Shown: piece after piece, positions 10,813 to 23,969 of the stretch
Numbering within the stretch: position 1 is the first letter of the stretch
How the letters are laid out: each line of letters starts with the position of its first letter
Origin: Eleusine coracana subsp. coracana
Lineage: Eukaryota; Streptophyta; Magnoliopsida; Poales; Poaceae
Length of the DNA: 64,000 nt
NCBI GenBank assembly: GCA_032690845.1
Contig: CM064432.1
Location: 61,626,071 to 61,690,070, forward strand
Reading direction: 5' to 3'
Translations under genes and position numbers: made by a program
Notes under the pieces: generated by a model
Database searches by the model: none
The model's input: the letters and a program-made list of their open reading frames with translations, nothing else
What the model was told of the DNA's origin: nothing

Positions 10813-13800
10813 TACATCGCTGAAACATGCCATTTAGCTCCAAGCCGCGTCACAAATGATTGTCAGCTTCAGATTTGCAAATGCATCAGTTTCAGAATTC
10901 AGAGAGGCAAATGCACCGTGCGCTTCCATCCGTGATGCAAATGCTTTGGTCAGCTTCAGATTTCCAACGGGCTCATTTGCATCGTTTCGTCAAACCTTTT
11001 GCTGCGGCTTGCGGCGCTCGTCGTTCAGGTTCCTCCACGGCACGGCTCCACCTCCCCTGCCACCGTGCCGCGACCAGCTCCCTGCCTCCCTTCGACCCTA
11101 GCACCCTGCGCGTGGCGAACTTAAGTTAGTGAGAAGGCGGAGACCGCAGAAAACGATGAAGACGGTGCCAGGTACGAGCCGATGGCGACTCCGGCGAAGA
11201 GGACGCTTTCCTCTTCCAGGAACAGAGTAAGCTGTTCGTGAAGGCGGCGCGGGCCATGTTTCCCGAGCACTCGACCTCGATCTGGGTGGGATCGCCGGGG
11301 CCACGTATTGAGCGCGGAGGCGCGTGGGGAGAGTAGCCGCAGTTCCGCCGGGCTGGACGGCGACGGCGGACGGGCCGGAGGACGAGCCGTCGAGGAAGAA
11401 GAAGAGTCGGCCGTAGAACCAGGGGGTTAATAATTTTAAATATTCGGATCGCGATTATTAACCGTGATATAAATATTTATACATAGGTCCCTAAATTAAA
11501 TCGCGGTTAATAGTTGTGATCCAAATTAGGGGTGTAATTGTAAAATCGCTGGCCGGCGACCTGGCACCCGACGAGGCCGTATCGGTGGCGCCGCCCTTTC
11601 CTGGCCCCGTCGCAGGTCTGTCCCGCGCCTGAATCCATCAGATCAAATTGTCAGTCGCCATTGGAGGCCCTAGCACTTCCGGACGCGTGGTGGCCAGATG
11701 GCGGGGGCTTGCCGGAGCGCCTCCACTTTCCTGACGCTTTTCCTCCAGCTTTCGATCGTAGCGCCGCCGAATTCAGAGCATTGCTTACTGCGCATCGGCA
11801 GATCTTCCCGTCATCCACAGCGCCGTGCCGGGGCTGGGGTCGTGTTGTCCGTGCCGGCCGCCGAGACTCTCGCGTCGCCGTCATCATGCTCTGTAACACC
11901 CACAAATTTTCCAATATAAATAAATTTGTAAATTAATATAATTACAATATTTTCATAATTAAAATTTATATAAGTCAAGTTGTATCATGTTGTTAGATTG
12001 CATTTGAATCAAAATCAAATTTGAAATATGATAGAAATTCATTTAGAATTTAGAATCAAAAAACAATTGAACAGTATTGAGAGCCAACCATTCCTTCCTT
12101 GAGCAACGTGGGCCATTTTTCTTGTTGGGTCTTAGCATACCAGCCCACGAGGACACCAAAACTGCTAGCACTCACGTACGAGAAAAGGCCGGAGGTTCCC
12201 GTTCATGGAGATCTATCATGGAGCGTGCCTCTCTAGTGGAACTGCTCCCTACGTCTCCTCTATAAATCCCACACCCCTAGTAGTCGCCGTTTCCCCCTCC
12301 CCGCTCCTCCCTTTGCCCAGAGAAAGCCATGAACCGCCATTGACGGTACTTCACTGGTAAGCCGCTATCGGCTCATTTTCCCTTTGATCCAAGCCGAGTT
12401 TGCTCTTCCTGACGTCACAAATGGAACCGCAGGGTCACTAGGAGCACGAGGAGCCCATCCCCGTTGCCTCTCCGTGTCGAAAACCGCCTCCCCGATGAGC
12501 TCCGGTGAGCAGCGCCGTCCTTCTTCGGTGTTGCACCACATCGTGCGGTTTCGTCTCTCTCTAACTCGCCTCACGGTGCCGCAGGTTCGTCAGCGATCTT
12601 GTAGGCCCGTTCCCATCGTCGACCTGGAACCAAGACGCTGCCGAGTCACCTCCACCGAACGCCGACGATCTGAACCGCACCTCACCATCACGAGCACGAC
12701 TCCTGACGTCGCCACCTTCTTTTAGCCTCCTGGTGAGTACGCAGCGTTCCCCTCTCTGTTTTGCACTAGTTCCCGTGGAGTTTACGCCAGTGCAGCGCCC
12801 TTCCCATTGCCTCCGGCGAGCTCCCTGGAGCAGCAATGGCGTCCCCGCCGTGTTTAGGCTCAGGAAGTTACGTGAGATCAATTAGTTTTGACTAGCACCG
12901 TTGGATCTGCTAGGGATGGTGTAGATTAGATCACAATATACCCCTTCGTTGTCCAACCAGATCTTGCCATATGTCACTACTTAATCCCAGTCAGCATTTT
13001 TCCAAATTAGTTAAATTAGTTTCTATTTATCACATCATCCTGACGTCAGCCTTGCATAGTAATTCGTTTTCTGTACAAAAATAATTCTGTTAATCTCGAA
13101 ATTGTACACAGTTTTTTAGAAAAGCCCTTGTAACTTGAAACCCTTATAACTTTTTCATACGAACTCCGTTTTAGGCAATTTTTGCGCTCACGCGACCGTG
13201 ATGACGTAGGCTTTCTGCTAGTATAATTTGTTTACTGTGATTCTACTGTTTATTTTATGTTCTTAGTATTGCTTATTATTGCTTGTCGATACCGTTGTGC
13301 ATGATTAGAACCTGTCCAAGGATCGACGTTCGACCTCCAAGAACAGAACTTTAAAGTGTTTGAGCATCAACTTCCTGAAGGCAAGTGTCCTTGACTATAT
13401 TGACCCTATTTATAGGATGTGTTATTTTATAAAATTTGCATGCTTGTCTAAATCGAATCCCATGTTATGGTTTACTAGATTTTCCTTATCATTTCTTGAA
13501 ACCCTTTGGTTCAGTATATAGGATGATGGGTAGAGTTTTGCTTAGTTTTACAGTCCATGGTTGGGTTTGAGAATTGGTATAATAATCTTGATTAATGGTA
13601 TATTGAACTTAGTTCATTTGGATTGGTAATTGTTTTTAGCAACATGAAACTTAGGTGATCTAAGCAGTAGGATGATGATGATGATGCGGGTATGCACGTG
13701 TACTCGGTATAGTACTGTGGGATTATGATGGTACCTTCTTGGGATCACAAGGGTAGGTTCATGGACTTAGTAACCCGACTGAACAACGCAACCATGAGAC

Positions 13801-15450
13801 TAATATGGGTACGGCCTGGCCAATTAATTAGATGTTCACTTATCCTTGTATGTGCCATTTGGTTGTTCAGTGGCGCAAGAGGGGGCTTCTGCAGCGGAGG
13901 GACATGTATGCTGTTAGCGATAAAATATCAGCGGGTGCGTACAAGATAAGTGACGCTTTCTAAAGGCCTTGTAGTGTGACCCTGGCTACACACCACGGAA
14001 GTGTGTGGCGAAACGGGAAGCACGACTCGTGATGAATGTGTACAAATCTTGCAAGGATAAAACTATCATGACAGCCGTGCTCACGGTCAAAAGCGGGCTT
14101 GGACTTTTCCATGATTAGTTGGGATTTGGTGGTTGGATGGGTTGTTGGTAGCCAGGTGTTGGAACCCTGGTGAGTCGGTAGTCGGATTGGAAATCCGATG
14201 AGCTATTTTTTGTGTTTTGGTCTTGTCGGAGTTTGGAGATTACACTTAGTAAAATAGGATGCTTTTCTAAAATAAGTCTAGCCTAGTTGCTTAGTGCATT
14301 AAACCTTAAGTAAGCCTTTCTTATTAATAGCCATGCATGTCATAATTTCCCCCTACTTGCTGAGTACTCTATGGACTCACGCGTTACTCTTTCCCTCTCT
14401 ATTTCTTGGACCATATGCTGCTCAGACAATGGAGAAGAAGGAGATGTCAATGGTGACGACTTTGACCCTGATGTGCCGTACTAGGTTGGTGTTCCCCCGG
14501 ACAACGCCTGTGGCTGATGGAGACACGCTTCACTTGGATTGTTACTATTGTATCTTTTCTTTTAGACCTACGGATCCTTATGTAAATAGATGTTTAACGT
14601 TTACTTTATTGTAATGATATTTCACTATTTATCGATACATGTATGACTAAACTGATCTTGACATACATATGGAGTGCGTCTGCTTTTATGTTAATAAAAT
14701 CGGGTGTGACATGCTCGCCGCGAGCGTCCTTCCTTCCACTGTGGTCCATGTGCTCGTCTGGAGCAGACAGCGGAGGCCGGCGTGCCTCATCATACTCATA
14801 CGGGGGCCGTAGCACTAGCACATATCATTACATTTTCGGGGGCTGTTCTGGAGTCCGGAGAGGATGGGGAACTCGTCAGGACAGGGGAAATCGAGCAGGC
14901 AGCGAAGGCCGGCAATGCAGATGTTGCTTGGATTACCTCCATGACCGAACTGGGGAAATCGAGCAGTGAAAGTCATTGGTTGGACGATTCCTCGACCTCA
15001 ATTTTGGTCCTGATCAGGAGCTGGGACACAGAACGGAATGTGTGGCTCGACGACAGTCCTCAACAAGCCTGTCAGGCTGCTGCAATCCTGCAACTCCTCC
15101 CTGGAAAATCCATCAGCAGATTGTGAATGCAGGCTACTGCACTCGTTGTGCCTGTGATCATCCTGAAGGTGGACGATTGTGTTCGGCAAAAGTCTGAAGT
15201 GGAATTGCCCTTTCTACTACCGCAAAATGACTGAAGAAATAGCAATGCAGCTGGTATGGAGGTATGTTACAACATCAAGGTCAAAACTATGCCTCATCAG
15301 ATGGTCCAGCAGATCCTTATTTTCTCATCAACGCCATCCATCGTGCTGCAGCTCTTCGTCCCACTCTGCACTAGGACTTTGTTCGTGTTTCCACCGTGCC
15401 AATGTTCGTCGTCTGCCACTGTCAGTTGTCCATGCCTGCAACCGCAAATA
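10813..15450. repeat. Unrecognised duplicated module, copy B (split by solo LTR)
   Basis: Copy B of the module restarts with CATGCCATTTAGCTCCAAGCC and follows copy A head to tail. It is interrupted at 11,892-14,711 by a solo LTR. Its right half (14,712 to about 15,200) aligns to copy A from the ATGCTCGCCGCGAGCG landmark onwards, through GGAGTCCGGAGAGGATGGGG (about 14,850) and the 'cctcgacctcaatttt' block (about 14,990). No intact reading frame is conserved with copies A and C. Confidence 0.7.
11892..14711. mobile_element. Solo LTR, 2,820 bp, with 5-bp target duplication
   Basis: It begins TGTAACACCC and ends GGGTGTGACA (TG...CA). TGCTC is repeated on both sides (11,887-11,891 and 14,712-14,716). 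Module copy A shows the unbroken target (CATGCTCGCCGCGAGCG at about 10,020). There is no internal coding region, primer-binding site or polypurine tract, so this is a single LTR left by LTR-LTR recombination. A TATA-like TATAAAT lies at about 12,260. Its length resembles the first gypsy LTR, but ends and interior differ, so it is a separate family. Confidence 0.92.
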
Positions 15451-15812
15451 ATCTTGTGGATCTATCACCATGCGGCTACGCCAGCCTTGCTAAGTGATCA
15501 ATGACAGGAAATGGGTTTGCCAGCCACTGAATACACAACAACTCCTTTTGATATCAATAGCTTATTTCAACCTTCCATTGTCAAATGTCGCCACTGTAGT
15601 GGATATAGTCAACCTCCACCAGCAATCGCCACAGGATTGAATTCTTCTTTTCTTTGGTGCAATTTTAATGGAACGGGGGCGGGGGAGACACATTGAAAGA
15701 AGAATCGCTTATTTCAATGTTGTAAACCTAGTGAATGGTATAGGAGTTATAACCTCATGCTAATGGTGTCCCTTGATTCGTGAATGGGATAGGAGTTATA
15801 ACCTCATGCTAA
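15451..15812. other. Non-coding stretch with a 49-base direct repeat
   Basis: No gene is seen. The unit GTGAATGGTATAGGAGTTAT (and following bases ending CTCATGCTAAT) occurs at about 15,732-15,764 and again at about 15,781-15,813 with one clear difference. This is a short tandem duplication with 49-base spacing that ends exactly where a Helitron-like 5' end begins. Confidence 0.6.
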
Positions 15813-16327
15813 TCTTAATATATTAAAACGCGTGCGTTCTCTCATAAAATATCACGCCACGTCATCTTATATGTTTATAACCGTTAGATCTAATAGAAGA
15901 TGATATCCAGCCATTAGATTCGTGCTCCATCATTTGCACCAATGTTTCTTCATCTCTCCCCGTCAATCCCCATCCTCCATGCCTGGCCGCTTTGCTTGCC
16001 ATGGCTTTCCCGAGTCTCGACCGCCGGCGACTACTTCCGCTGCCGCATAGTTTGTCTCTCCCACGTGAGGCATCGTTTGTTCCTCCTGCCTACCTATGCT
16101 GCACTCACCTCGTCAAAATCCGCTGTCGCACCGACGATGATCGCGAAGAAGAAGAGGCTGACCGGAATCACCATGCCGAAGCCTGTGTCCTCGACGCTGT
16201 AGGAAATTGGTGCCCCCAAGATCCCGCATACAGAGGCACTCAAACGCCTCTAGGCGTATACAGCAAGCAGCACAACCTTCAGGTTTACCTTTATCTGTGT
16301 TCTGGTCTTCTGGATGCATAGTATGTA
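15813..16327 (+). mobile_element. Helitron-like 5' terminus and adjoining sequence
   Basis: TCTTAATATATTAAAACGCG begins after an A and resembles 5' ends of grass Helitrons, which start with TC and insert between A and T. The DNA that follows (about 15,940-16,210) is GC-richer and could be captured gene sequence, but I cannot name a source. The matching 3' end is not found nearby, so the right boundary given here is only the next recognised element. Confidence 0.45.
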
Positions 16328-16557
16328 CTCCCTCCGTTTATATTTAGATATCATTTTAGAGTTGGGCACGGGAAATAAGAAGAAGTAAAAAGATGGGTGC
16401 ACTGAAAACGAGAAGGAGAGAGATAGAGATAGAGATATAGTGGAAAAAGAGAATATTGTATTAGGAAGAAAGAAAGATGCATTGGAAAGCGAGAATGACA
16501 TATAATTATAGAAAAGTTGAAAACCTTAGAATGACATGTAAATATGAACGGAGGGAG
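16328..16557. mobile_element. Stowaway (Tc1/mariner) MITE, 230 bp
   Basis: Perfect terminal inverted repeats CTCCCTCCGT...ACGGAGGGAG are flanked by TA at 16,326-16,327 and 16,558-16,559. This is the classic end and target duplication of grass Stowaway elements. It has no coding capacity. Confidence 0.93.
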
Positions 16558-16559
16558 TA

Positions 16560-18714
16560 TGTAGTGATTTGATTTCAAAAGACCCTTGACATACACCCTA
16601 TAATCAGATCAGCGTTTAGTCTATGGTTATAGATTAATTTGATGATTTGCAAATTAAGCGAATGAGGAGCTTGTCTACCCTCATCATATCGTCAGAGCAC
16701 CTATTCAATTAGGTGAATTAGTGATATGGAGTGAAGACATCCGATGCATTTTGTGGCATTGAGGTTCCGCATCACATTTTTCTTTCAGTTTTGAGATTAG
16801 TGATATCAGAGTTAAGAAATCCATAGAATTTGTAGCATTGTTTTTCTTTTTTCCCTAAAAAAATAAATAGAACCAGGGATTGATGATGGGTGCCTGCCTT
16901 GAGCCATATGTACGCTTACTCCATGAAGCCTTGTAGCTATCCAGGGCCTCTTCATCTTTCTAAATTTGTTGGTTCAACTTATACTGGTAAACCTAAAGGA
17001 TTCATAGACCTTGCCTGCCTTGCGATATTGTCAGGGAGGCAAACTAGGGACAAGTAAGCTCTCAATCATGGCAGTCTGAAGCTGGCAGAGTTGGATGTAA
17101 ATTGTCATGCATTGTCTGGCATGCTGGTGTTGGTAATAATGTATTTCCTTATACATTCTTTTTTTAACTCTATAGATAGAGCTTCTTTTAAAAAGAAGGG
17201 ACGGAAATATAATTTGACTATTATAATTAATTGATCTATGTGGATGCAGCAAATTATTCTATTTTATATCATAATTCAGTACTTAAATCATCTAATCAGC
17301 ACCACAACTCCGGAGAAATAAGACAAGTGCCATAAATTAAAATGAGAGAATCCAACAGACCAATTCTAATTTGCTTAATAGGTTAAGTGGCTCTGGTGCA
17401 TCAATGTGTCTTAAAGAAATTCATTATTCATTTGCACCCACTGTAATATTATCTTTGGTTCATGATATATTTGTAACAGAAAGAGGCCATGTCCACATGA
17501 TCAATATATTTATTACTGCTTTTCATTTTGTAGAATATATAAAAGTTATTTAATTTCACATCTTTTATTACCATGTGTGTCAATTAAAGATTTGCTTGTG
17601 GGGTATCAATCAGGATGGTGGGTCACACTATGGAGGGCATCTCTACCATATCCAGCTATCATGATGGATCATGAGATGAGGTTCTTTTCAGTCAAGCGGT
17701 CAAAAACAAACATCGGGCAAGAAGTAATGTTCATGGTTAAATACTTTAATAATTTTCCAGTAGAAATAACATTTTTTCTTCTTGCTTCTGATAACAATAC
17801 TCATTCATGTCTTTGTTGGGTACTGAAGATGTAACCTTATGTAAGTGCATTGTAGGTTTCCCTGGCATTACTTAATAGACATCGAAGTAGGCGGCAAGAT
17901 TTATGATCATGGCTACTTTGAGGACGACAATGAAAATTTCTTAGTTTTTTTGTTGCATGATGAATCAAAAACCTTTGTTCATGTTTCTATTCTTATTCAC
18001 TTCTCTTTTATTTGACTATGTTGTTTATACACTTGATTTTTATTTCATGGTTCATATCTCAAGTATGTGGGCACAATTTATTATTTGCTATTGGTTGATT
18101 ACTCTTGGTTGATGAGTACAAGAAAGAAGACGAGGGTGAAACTGTATTGCTTCGACCAATTTAATCTTTATTGAGCTTTAGTGTACAACCTGCCTTATCT
18201 CAAGTAGTGTTTATTTGACTACAGATACAAGCGTAAATAATGAACTGCTTGCAAATCCAACCTTTCTTAGTAAATTTCTCACGCTGAAGATACTGCACAG
18301 AATAAGCATATTATGCAAAATATGATTGTTTAGTTGCTATATTATACAAATTAATTAAAGAGCAGATGATCTTTCTAGAGGTTTTACTATTTGTATAAGA
18401 AAAACAGAGCTACAATACTTGTACTTTCATTATATAATAGACATATCTAACTTGGTAATACAGTTATCCCCAGCCTTGTCAAGAAGATAGCAGACCTGAC
18501 ATATCTAACTTGATAATACACATATAGCCTAAAATAATTATCCCATGTCACTTATAATGTACATTGATAACTGCTAAATTAGTATTGAGACACATCCTTA
18601 CTAATTTTTAAGTTGATATGCTTGTATAAATACATTTTTCTTCCTTTTATTATGAAATATATCAGATATAGGGCCAGCTATAAGTCGCACAATCGTGCCG
18701 CGCATATTTTCAAG
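16560..18714. other. Gene-free AT-rich stretch
   Basis: About 2.1 kb in which I see no supported gene, RNA gene or repeat border. Short open frames (for example 17,577-17,834, 85 codons) have no recognisable family. Confidence 0.5.
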
Positions 18715-18731
18715 TAGGTTTTTATGCATCG

Positions 18732-19056
18732 TAAGTTGGCTTAGTAGCACCTCCTAAATCCCGGGTTTGATTCCCAGTGGGAGCGAATTTTTCGGACTAG
18801 GTTAAAAAAATTCTCTCGCCTTTCCCCCTAAGCTAAAGCATGTGTAAGACCCTACCTGTAGCCAATCAATACGGGCGTTGCTCCTAATTTAAAGGTCGAT
18901 GCACTATAAAAGTTCTCACACAGGCTCAAAAAGAGGTCACCATGTCAGAAGGGGAAGGGGGTTTGGGAATTTTCTAGACATGTGTGAGGAGGTCTTTTTT
19001 CTTAAAAAAAATACCGTTGGGGCGGTCTTTCCCAGCAGGTCTAGTTTTTTTTTTAA
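18732..19056 (+). mobile_element. tRNA-derived SINE, 325 bp, plus orientation
   Basis: A near-perfect target duplication of 17 bases (TAGGTTTTTATGCATCG at 18,715-18,731; TAGGTTTCTATGCATCG at 19,057-19,073; one difference) flanks it. The head has a tRNA-like B-box region (GGGTTTGATTCCCAGTGGGA), and the 3' end is a T-rich tail. The head is shared with the element at 24,639-24,926 (GTAGCACCTC...GTGGGAGCGAATT). Long target duplications and pol III boxes indicate a SINE moved by LINE machinery. Confidence 0.8.
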
Positions 19057-19073
19057 TAGGTTTCTATGCATCG

Positions 19074-20359
19074 AAATATGTAACCTAGTTGATGAATTAA
19101 GAAAATGACATCAAGTTGAATATGTAAGGAGATATATGAGAAGTTTATAAAAGTATGGCTAGTCCCAATGGAGGGTTTCATTTTGTTGTTTTCAAAGTAC
19201 TATATAAGCAACAAGGATGATTGAAATCATAGCTAGTTTTATTTTGTTGTTTACTAGATAACACATACAAGAGAGAACTGTCTTGGAAACAGTGTATACA
19301 TGGTTTCATCTAGATGAAACTACTTCTCTTTGCTTATTAATTTTTTGCCACAATAATGACATGACACCCTATTTAATAAAAATGAAATCCCCATTAAAAA
19401 TAGTCTAAGAACAATATTATACTGCACTACAATAATAATAGAAAAAAAAACACATTTACCAAGATTTGAGTAATTAAAACAGATGTGAGAGGCGGTAGCC
19501 ACCTCAGCACGGACCATGCCAAGCTTGAGGTGGGCAACAACGATCCCGACACAGCATATATACCAGCTTAGCGGCGCAGGTGGCATCGAGGTCATGCTCG
19601 GTGTTGAGGTAGTACCTCATGAGGACGATGTAACAACCAAAGAATTCTAATATAATCATATGTGTCAATTCCATCTTATTAAAAAATTCTCACGATAAAA
19701 AATCATCAAATCTTCATCATGTGATGTTACCAATATGACCATATTCTCAAATGTTTATTTCCATGACTCTTATATGAGTTGACAATATATAAAGTGAACT
19801 CTTTGTTCAAATACAATTTAAAATCAAATTATTCAATTAAATTGCTATACAATTTACAAGGTCTCTTTCTTTTCCTCGACAGCCTACATTTTTTGTTTCC
19901 TAGACTGAGTGAAGTTACAACTATATAACCCATCAATCAGCCCATTCGACCCATGCAACTAACGACAACAGTTATTATCTTTTCCGCCGAGGACACGACC
20001 ACAAGCATGTTGTGGCATGGATGCCAAGATTATGTGTCAACATTTCATGTGCAACAACACACTCATAAAACAAACGTGACCCCACCATCTGGCTCTATTT
20101 TCTGATCCCCTCTTGAGTTGAAAGGTTGCAAAACTCTCAAACCGTAGCCATCTTGTCTTGGCTCGCTTCATTTCTTGCTAGTGGGTTCAAACTGGCTTAG
20201 AACTATAGTGTGGGTAGTGTGCTGGTGTGGGTTAATGTGACTTATATACAGTTATGTTTGGTTTGGATATATGAACTGTTGGATTAGGTTGAATGTACTA
20301 TGGTGTGGTGGTTTGGTATGGTTTTCGAGTTGGTTGATTTATAAAGGTTCGTCTATAAT
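19074..20359. other. Gene-free stretch, possibly including another small MITE
   Basis: No gene is supported. The part at about 19,150-19,320 (CCCAATGGAGGGTTTCATTT to GGTTTCATCTAGATGAAACT) has the look of a small MITE, but I could not fix its ends or a target duplication. Confidence 0.4.
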
Positions 20360-21060
20360 ACAACTATGACACTATATTACATCAATATATTATGTATAAG
20401 CTAATTATTATTTTTCAAAAAAAATTTATGCCTCTATTTTATCGTGTGAGAAAAGCGAAAACTTTATCGAATTCCAAAAAAAAAAAGATCCCATTTAACC
20501 TTAATTTACGATCCTCACCGTTAGACCACAATGTGTGGACATGGATAGATTGAACCACAATTTATATTTTTTGCGACCAACCGTAACCTATAGTTATCAT
20601 ATATATGAACAAAAAAGAATGATATATGAACAAAAAAAAATGATATATTCTAGAAACAAAAGACATCTATAAATTCGTGAGCTATTCAAAACTGGATTTT
20701 TAATTTTTGATTTGTTCAGATTCAGAATACCTCAAGGAGGATGTATATATAAGAACTATGGTTGAAGGGTACACATGAAACTTGAACAAATATTAATTAA
20801 GTGAAACATATGCTTCGTCGTGTTTGATGCTTTGGCATGGTAACATCAACATTTGAACCACAGATGCTTTTAAAGAGTAATGATTCTGTTGGTATATATG
20901 GTTTGAGTAGAAGGGCTAGTGCGAAACCATTTAAAAATAATATACCTTCTCTAGACCAAATTAAAGTGGCTTATTCTATGGATAGTTTTTGGTTTTTCAA
21001 TAGATTTTTGGCATTAGCAAATGATTTTTAAATCTACCTACTTGATTCGTACATCAATTA
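20360..21060 (+). repeat. PMEI-gene 5' flank, copy 2 (no gene body)
   Basis: Same ordered landmarks as copy 1: GACACTATATTACATCAATA (about 20,369), GTTAGACCACAATGTG (about 20,520), TTTGATGCTTTGGCATGG (about 20,823) and TATATGGTTTGAGTAG (about 20,895). It ends near 'gcattagcaaatgattttt' (about 21,012) and is followed by module copy C instead of a PMEI gene. Confidence 0.7.
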
Positions 21061-21084
21061 CAACACTTGATTTTCTGATAAAAA

Positions 21085-22640
21085 TGGACTTGAGCCACAA
21101 AATTGGGGGGAGGCATGGGGGCAAATTCTTCGCAGTTCCGGCGGGTCTCAACGGTGGCGGCGGATTGGGCCGGCGAAAGAACCCAAGAGAGTCAACCATC
21201 GAAAACAGGGGCTTAATTATAATAAATATTTGAATCACGGTAATTATTTGGGATCCCATACCTCATAATTTGGATCGCGATGTATAGTCACGATCCAAAC
21301 CTGGCATCCGGCGGCGCCGCTCTTCTCTCGCCCCGTCGCAGGGGCATCCCGCGCTGGCCTCTATTCGATTCACGCGTCTTCCGCACTTTGTGGCCCTACC
21401 TCGTCCGTATGTGCTTCCAGCAGCGCGGCGGCCAGAGGGTGACGGAACCCGGCCGTGAATAATGGCGGCGGCTCTCACCTGAGCGCCTCCGCGTTCCAGA
21501 CGCTGTTTGTTACCCTCCACTTCCTTGAGGTTACGAGAATTATTTTCTGCGATTCGTAAGATCTTATCGGCGCCGAGGCAGGGCCGTGCTGGCCGCTGGG
21601 CCTCGCCCGCCGCGTCATGCTCGCCGCGAGCGCCCTTCCATGCTGTTGTCCTCGTGCTAGCGCGCTCTTCCTCGACGCTGGCGTGTGGCTTGACGAAACA
21701 ATGGAATATCGCGTTGCAGGGGCCACGCAGGCGTCTGGAGAGGTGGGGCACTCGGCGATGCTGTACAACGGCGTCCAGCATTAGCGCCGCGTTCCAGATG
21801 TTGCTCCATGACCGAACAGGGGAAACCAAACAGTGATTGTCTTCAGACGTTGCCTAAACGCGTTGCTCGTTGCTTAAGGAATAACACGGTGCTGTTATCT
21901 TCAAGATTGTCCACGAAACACACATTTGGTACCCATCAGGAGCTGAGACTGAGACACGGGAAACCATGTGTTTTTTTTAGTGTAATCCTGGTCGAAGACA
22001 GTCCTTTGTCAACATGGCTGCCAGTCTGCGGACTCCTCCCTTAAAAATGCATCAGCAGATTGTGAAGTGAATGCAGGAGGCCACTGGACATCAGTTTAAT
22101 CTCAGGCTGCCTGTGATCATTCCGGCGGTGGGCGATTGGTACTCAACAAAATGTCTAAAGTGAAACTGCTTTCTCTACTACAGAAAATTGACCCAAGAAA
22201 GCACCTGGAGAACATCAAAGCTAAGACACGTTGGACGGTCTGGCAGTCCTCATTTTCTCGCTAACGCCATCGATCGTGTATTCGTGTTGTAGCTCTTCGC
22301 CGCACGATGCGCCAGGAATTGTTGCCGGCGCTGACGACTACCCTAGTGTCCTCGCCTGAAAATCTCACTGCAACAGCAAATAAAGTAATCTTGTCTTGTG
22401 GTACTCAACTTGTCCGCCAACCGATCCGTTGTCAAGATCACAAAATGTGTTTACCACCCATCGAATACACGGCGACTCCTCCAAATTAATCATTGAATAT
22501 AACTTAAGTGAAAAGTTGAGTCTAAAGTACAAGAACACTTTGTGGTACAATGATAGTAGAAAAACAATCATATTTGCTAAGATTATGAGCTATACATGTC
22601 TGAAACATTTCATTTAGCTTCGGTGCGTATTACAAATGTA
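21085..22640. repeat. Unrecognised duplicated module, copy C
   Basis: Third copy of the module, uninterrupted, about 1.55 kb. Shared landmarks are GCAGTTCCGGCGGG (about 21,134), GAGCGCCTCCGCGTTCC (about 21,480), ATGCTCGCCGCGAGCG (about 21,617), TCTGGAGAGGTGGGGCACTC (about 21,735), ATGACCGAACAGGGGAAA (about 21,807) and the closing ACATTTCATTTAGCTTC (about 22,605). A minus-strand frame at 21,263-21,829 (188 codons) is open here. In this copy its core (RNLKEVEGNKQRLERGGA) resembles RNLEEKRQECGGA in copy A, the only hint of a once-coding strand. Confidence 0.7.
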
Positions 22641-22909
22641 CGGGCCAATGCTTTAATCATTGTTATTAGTCCAATTAATCTTACATCGTGCACTTCCTTC
22701 TTGTTACAAATAATTTTTTCTAAATTTATCAGAATTACGACGGGATGAAGCTGCTCCGCTACTACGACAAGCTTCTTTTCATCATCTGTTGTGAACCATG
22801 CCACGGCCTTGCTCCTGCCAACCTAGGAAGCCAATGCTCATGAATCTTTCCTCAACGAAACCGTCCTATGATGGCTTTAGTAAGAGCTCCAGCCACACAG
22901 CATCACTAA

Positions 22910-23780
22910 ACCATAATGTCTGAGCACAAATAGATTTAAGGACAATTTTTATTTGGACGACCAACTACAATCTATATTTAAGATGATTATTGTTGATAAA
23001 TGGTATACATGAAAAAATTGATCAACTGATATTAAGAGAATTGGATAAATGTGTTGCTTTCCAGGTTTGATGTTTTTTCATGCTTATGACATATTTTGTA
23101 ATATTTATCCTTTTAAAGAGTAATAATGATTATGTTGGTTACATATGATTTTGTTAGAAGGGCACAACTATGACACTATATTACTTCAATATACTGTGTA
23201 TAACCTAATAATTATTTCTTAAAAAATATTTATATACTTTATCATGGGAGGAGAGAAAAAAAACTATATCACATTTAAGAAAGAAACAATCTATATTACT
23301 CTAATTTAATCCTCGCCACTAGACCATAATATTGGGCACAAACATATTTAAGGACAATTTCTATTTTTCATATTGGAACACTATTACAATTTTTTTGAAA
23401 TTGAAATCATGTCATGTTGTACACTTTTAAACTTGTTTTTGTACTGTACCCATGTATTGAAGTTTTTGTATTCTTTTGAAATTGAAATCATGTCAGGTTT
23501 AATGCTTTGTTATGCTAATGGCATGTTTTGTGATGTGTATGCTTTTAAAGAGTACAATTTTGTTGGTATATTTTGTTTAGCTAGGCTAGCGTGAAACAAA
23601 CTGAAGAAATATGAAATAATTCAAGACATAAGATCAAAAACATTTTATCTGAAAATTAAAGTCGCTCATTTGACGGTTGGCGGTTGCTCTATAAAAGATC
23701 TTTTAGCAAACGATTTTTTAGCCTGACCACTCATCGTGCAAGTATGCAAATAGGCAGGAATGACTCATTCAGCTTGGCTG
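22910..23780 (+). repeat. PMEI-gene 5' flank, copy 3 (with internal duplication)
   Basis: This flank leads into the intact PMEI gene. The 'ataatgt...gcacaaatagatttaaggacaatttttat' block (about 22,915) recurs at about 23,326, and the 'tttgatgctttg' block occurs at about 23,070 and 23,500, so part of the flank is duplicated inside this copy. The stretch 'ccactcatcgtgcaagtatgcaaataggcaggaatgactc' (about 23,727) is the empty-site counterpart of the Tourist insertion at 7,145. Confidence 0.7.
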
Positions 23781-23907
23781 ATGCGGGATATTTTAGCACA
23801 ATGATGATTTATTGTCATATATCGTTATTTGTATGATTTTAATGATAATTGATATGGTTGTAATGCCAATTATAGGACTATTTCATGACAAAAAGTGCTC
23901 CGCAGCC

Positions 23908-23915
23908 TATATATA
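23908..23915 (+). promoter_or_regulatory. TATA box of the intact PMEI gene
   Basis: TATATATA sits in CAGCCTATATATACAAGGAA, 62 bases before the ATG. The same context (CAGCCTATATATACATCGAA) precedes the second PMEI gene at 25,394-25,401, supporting conserved promoter placement and a very short leader of about 30 bases. Confidence 0.7.
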
Positions 23916-23969
23916 CAAGGAATTTCATGTAACAGAGTCGTCGAAAGCTCAACGAATCCTGCTGCAACA

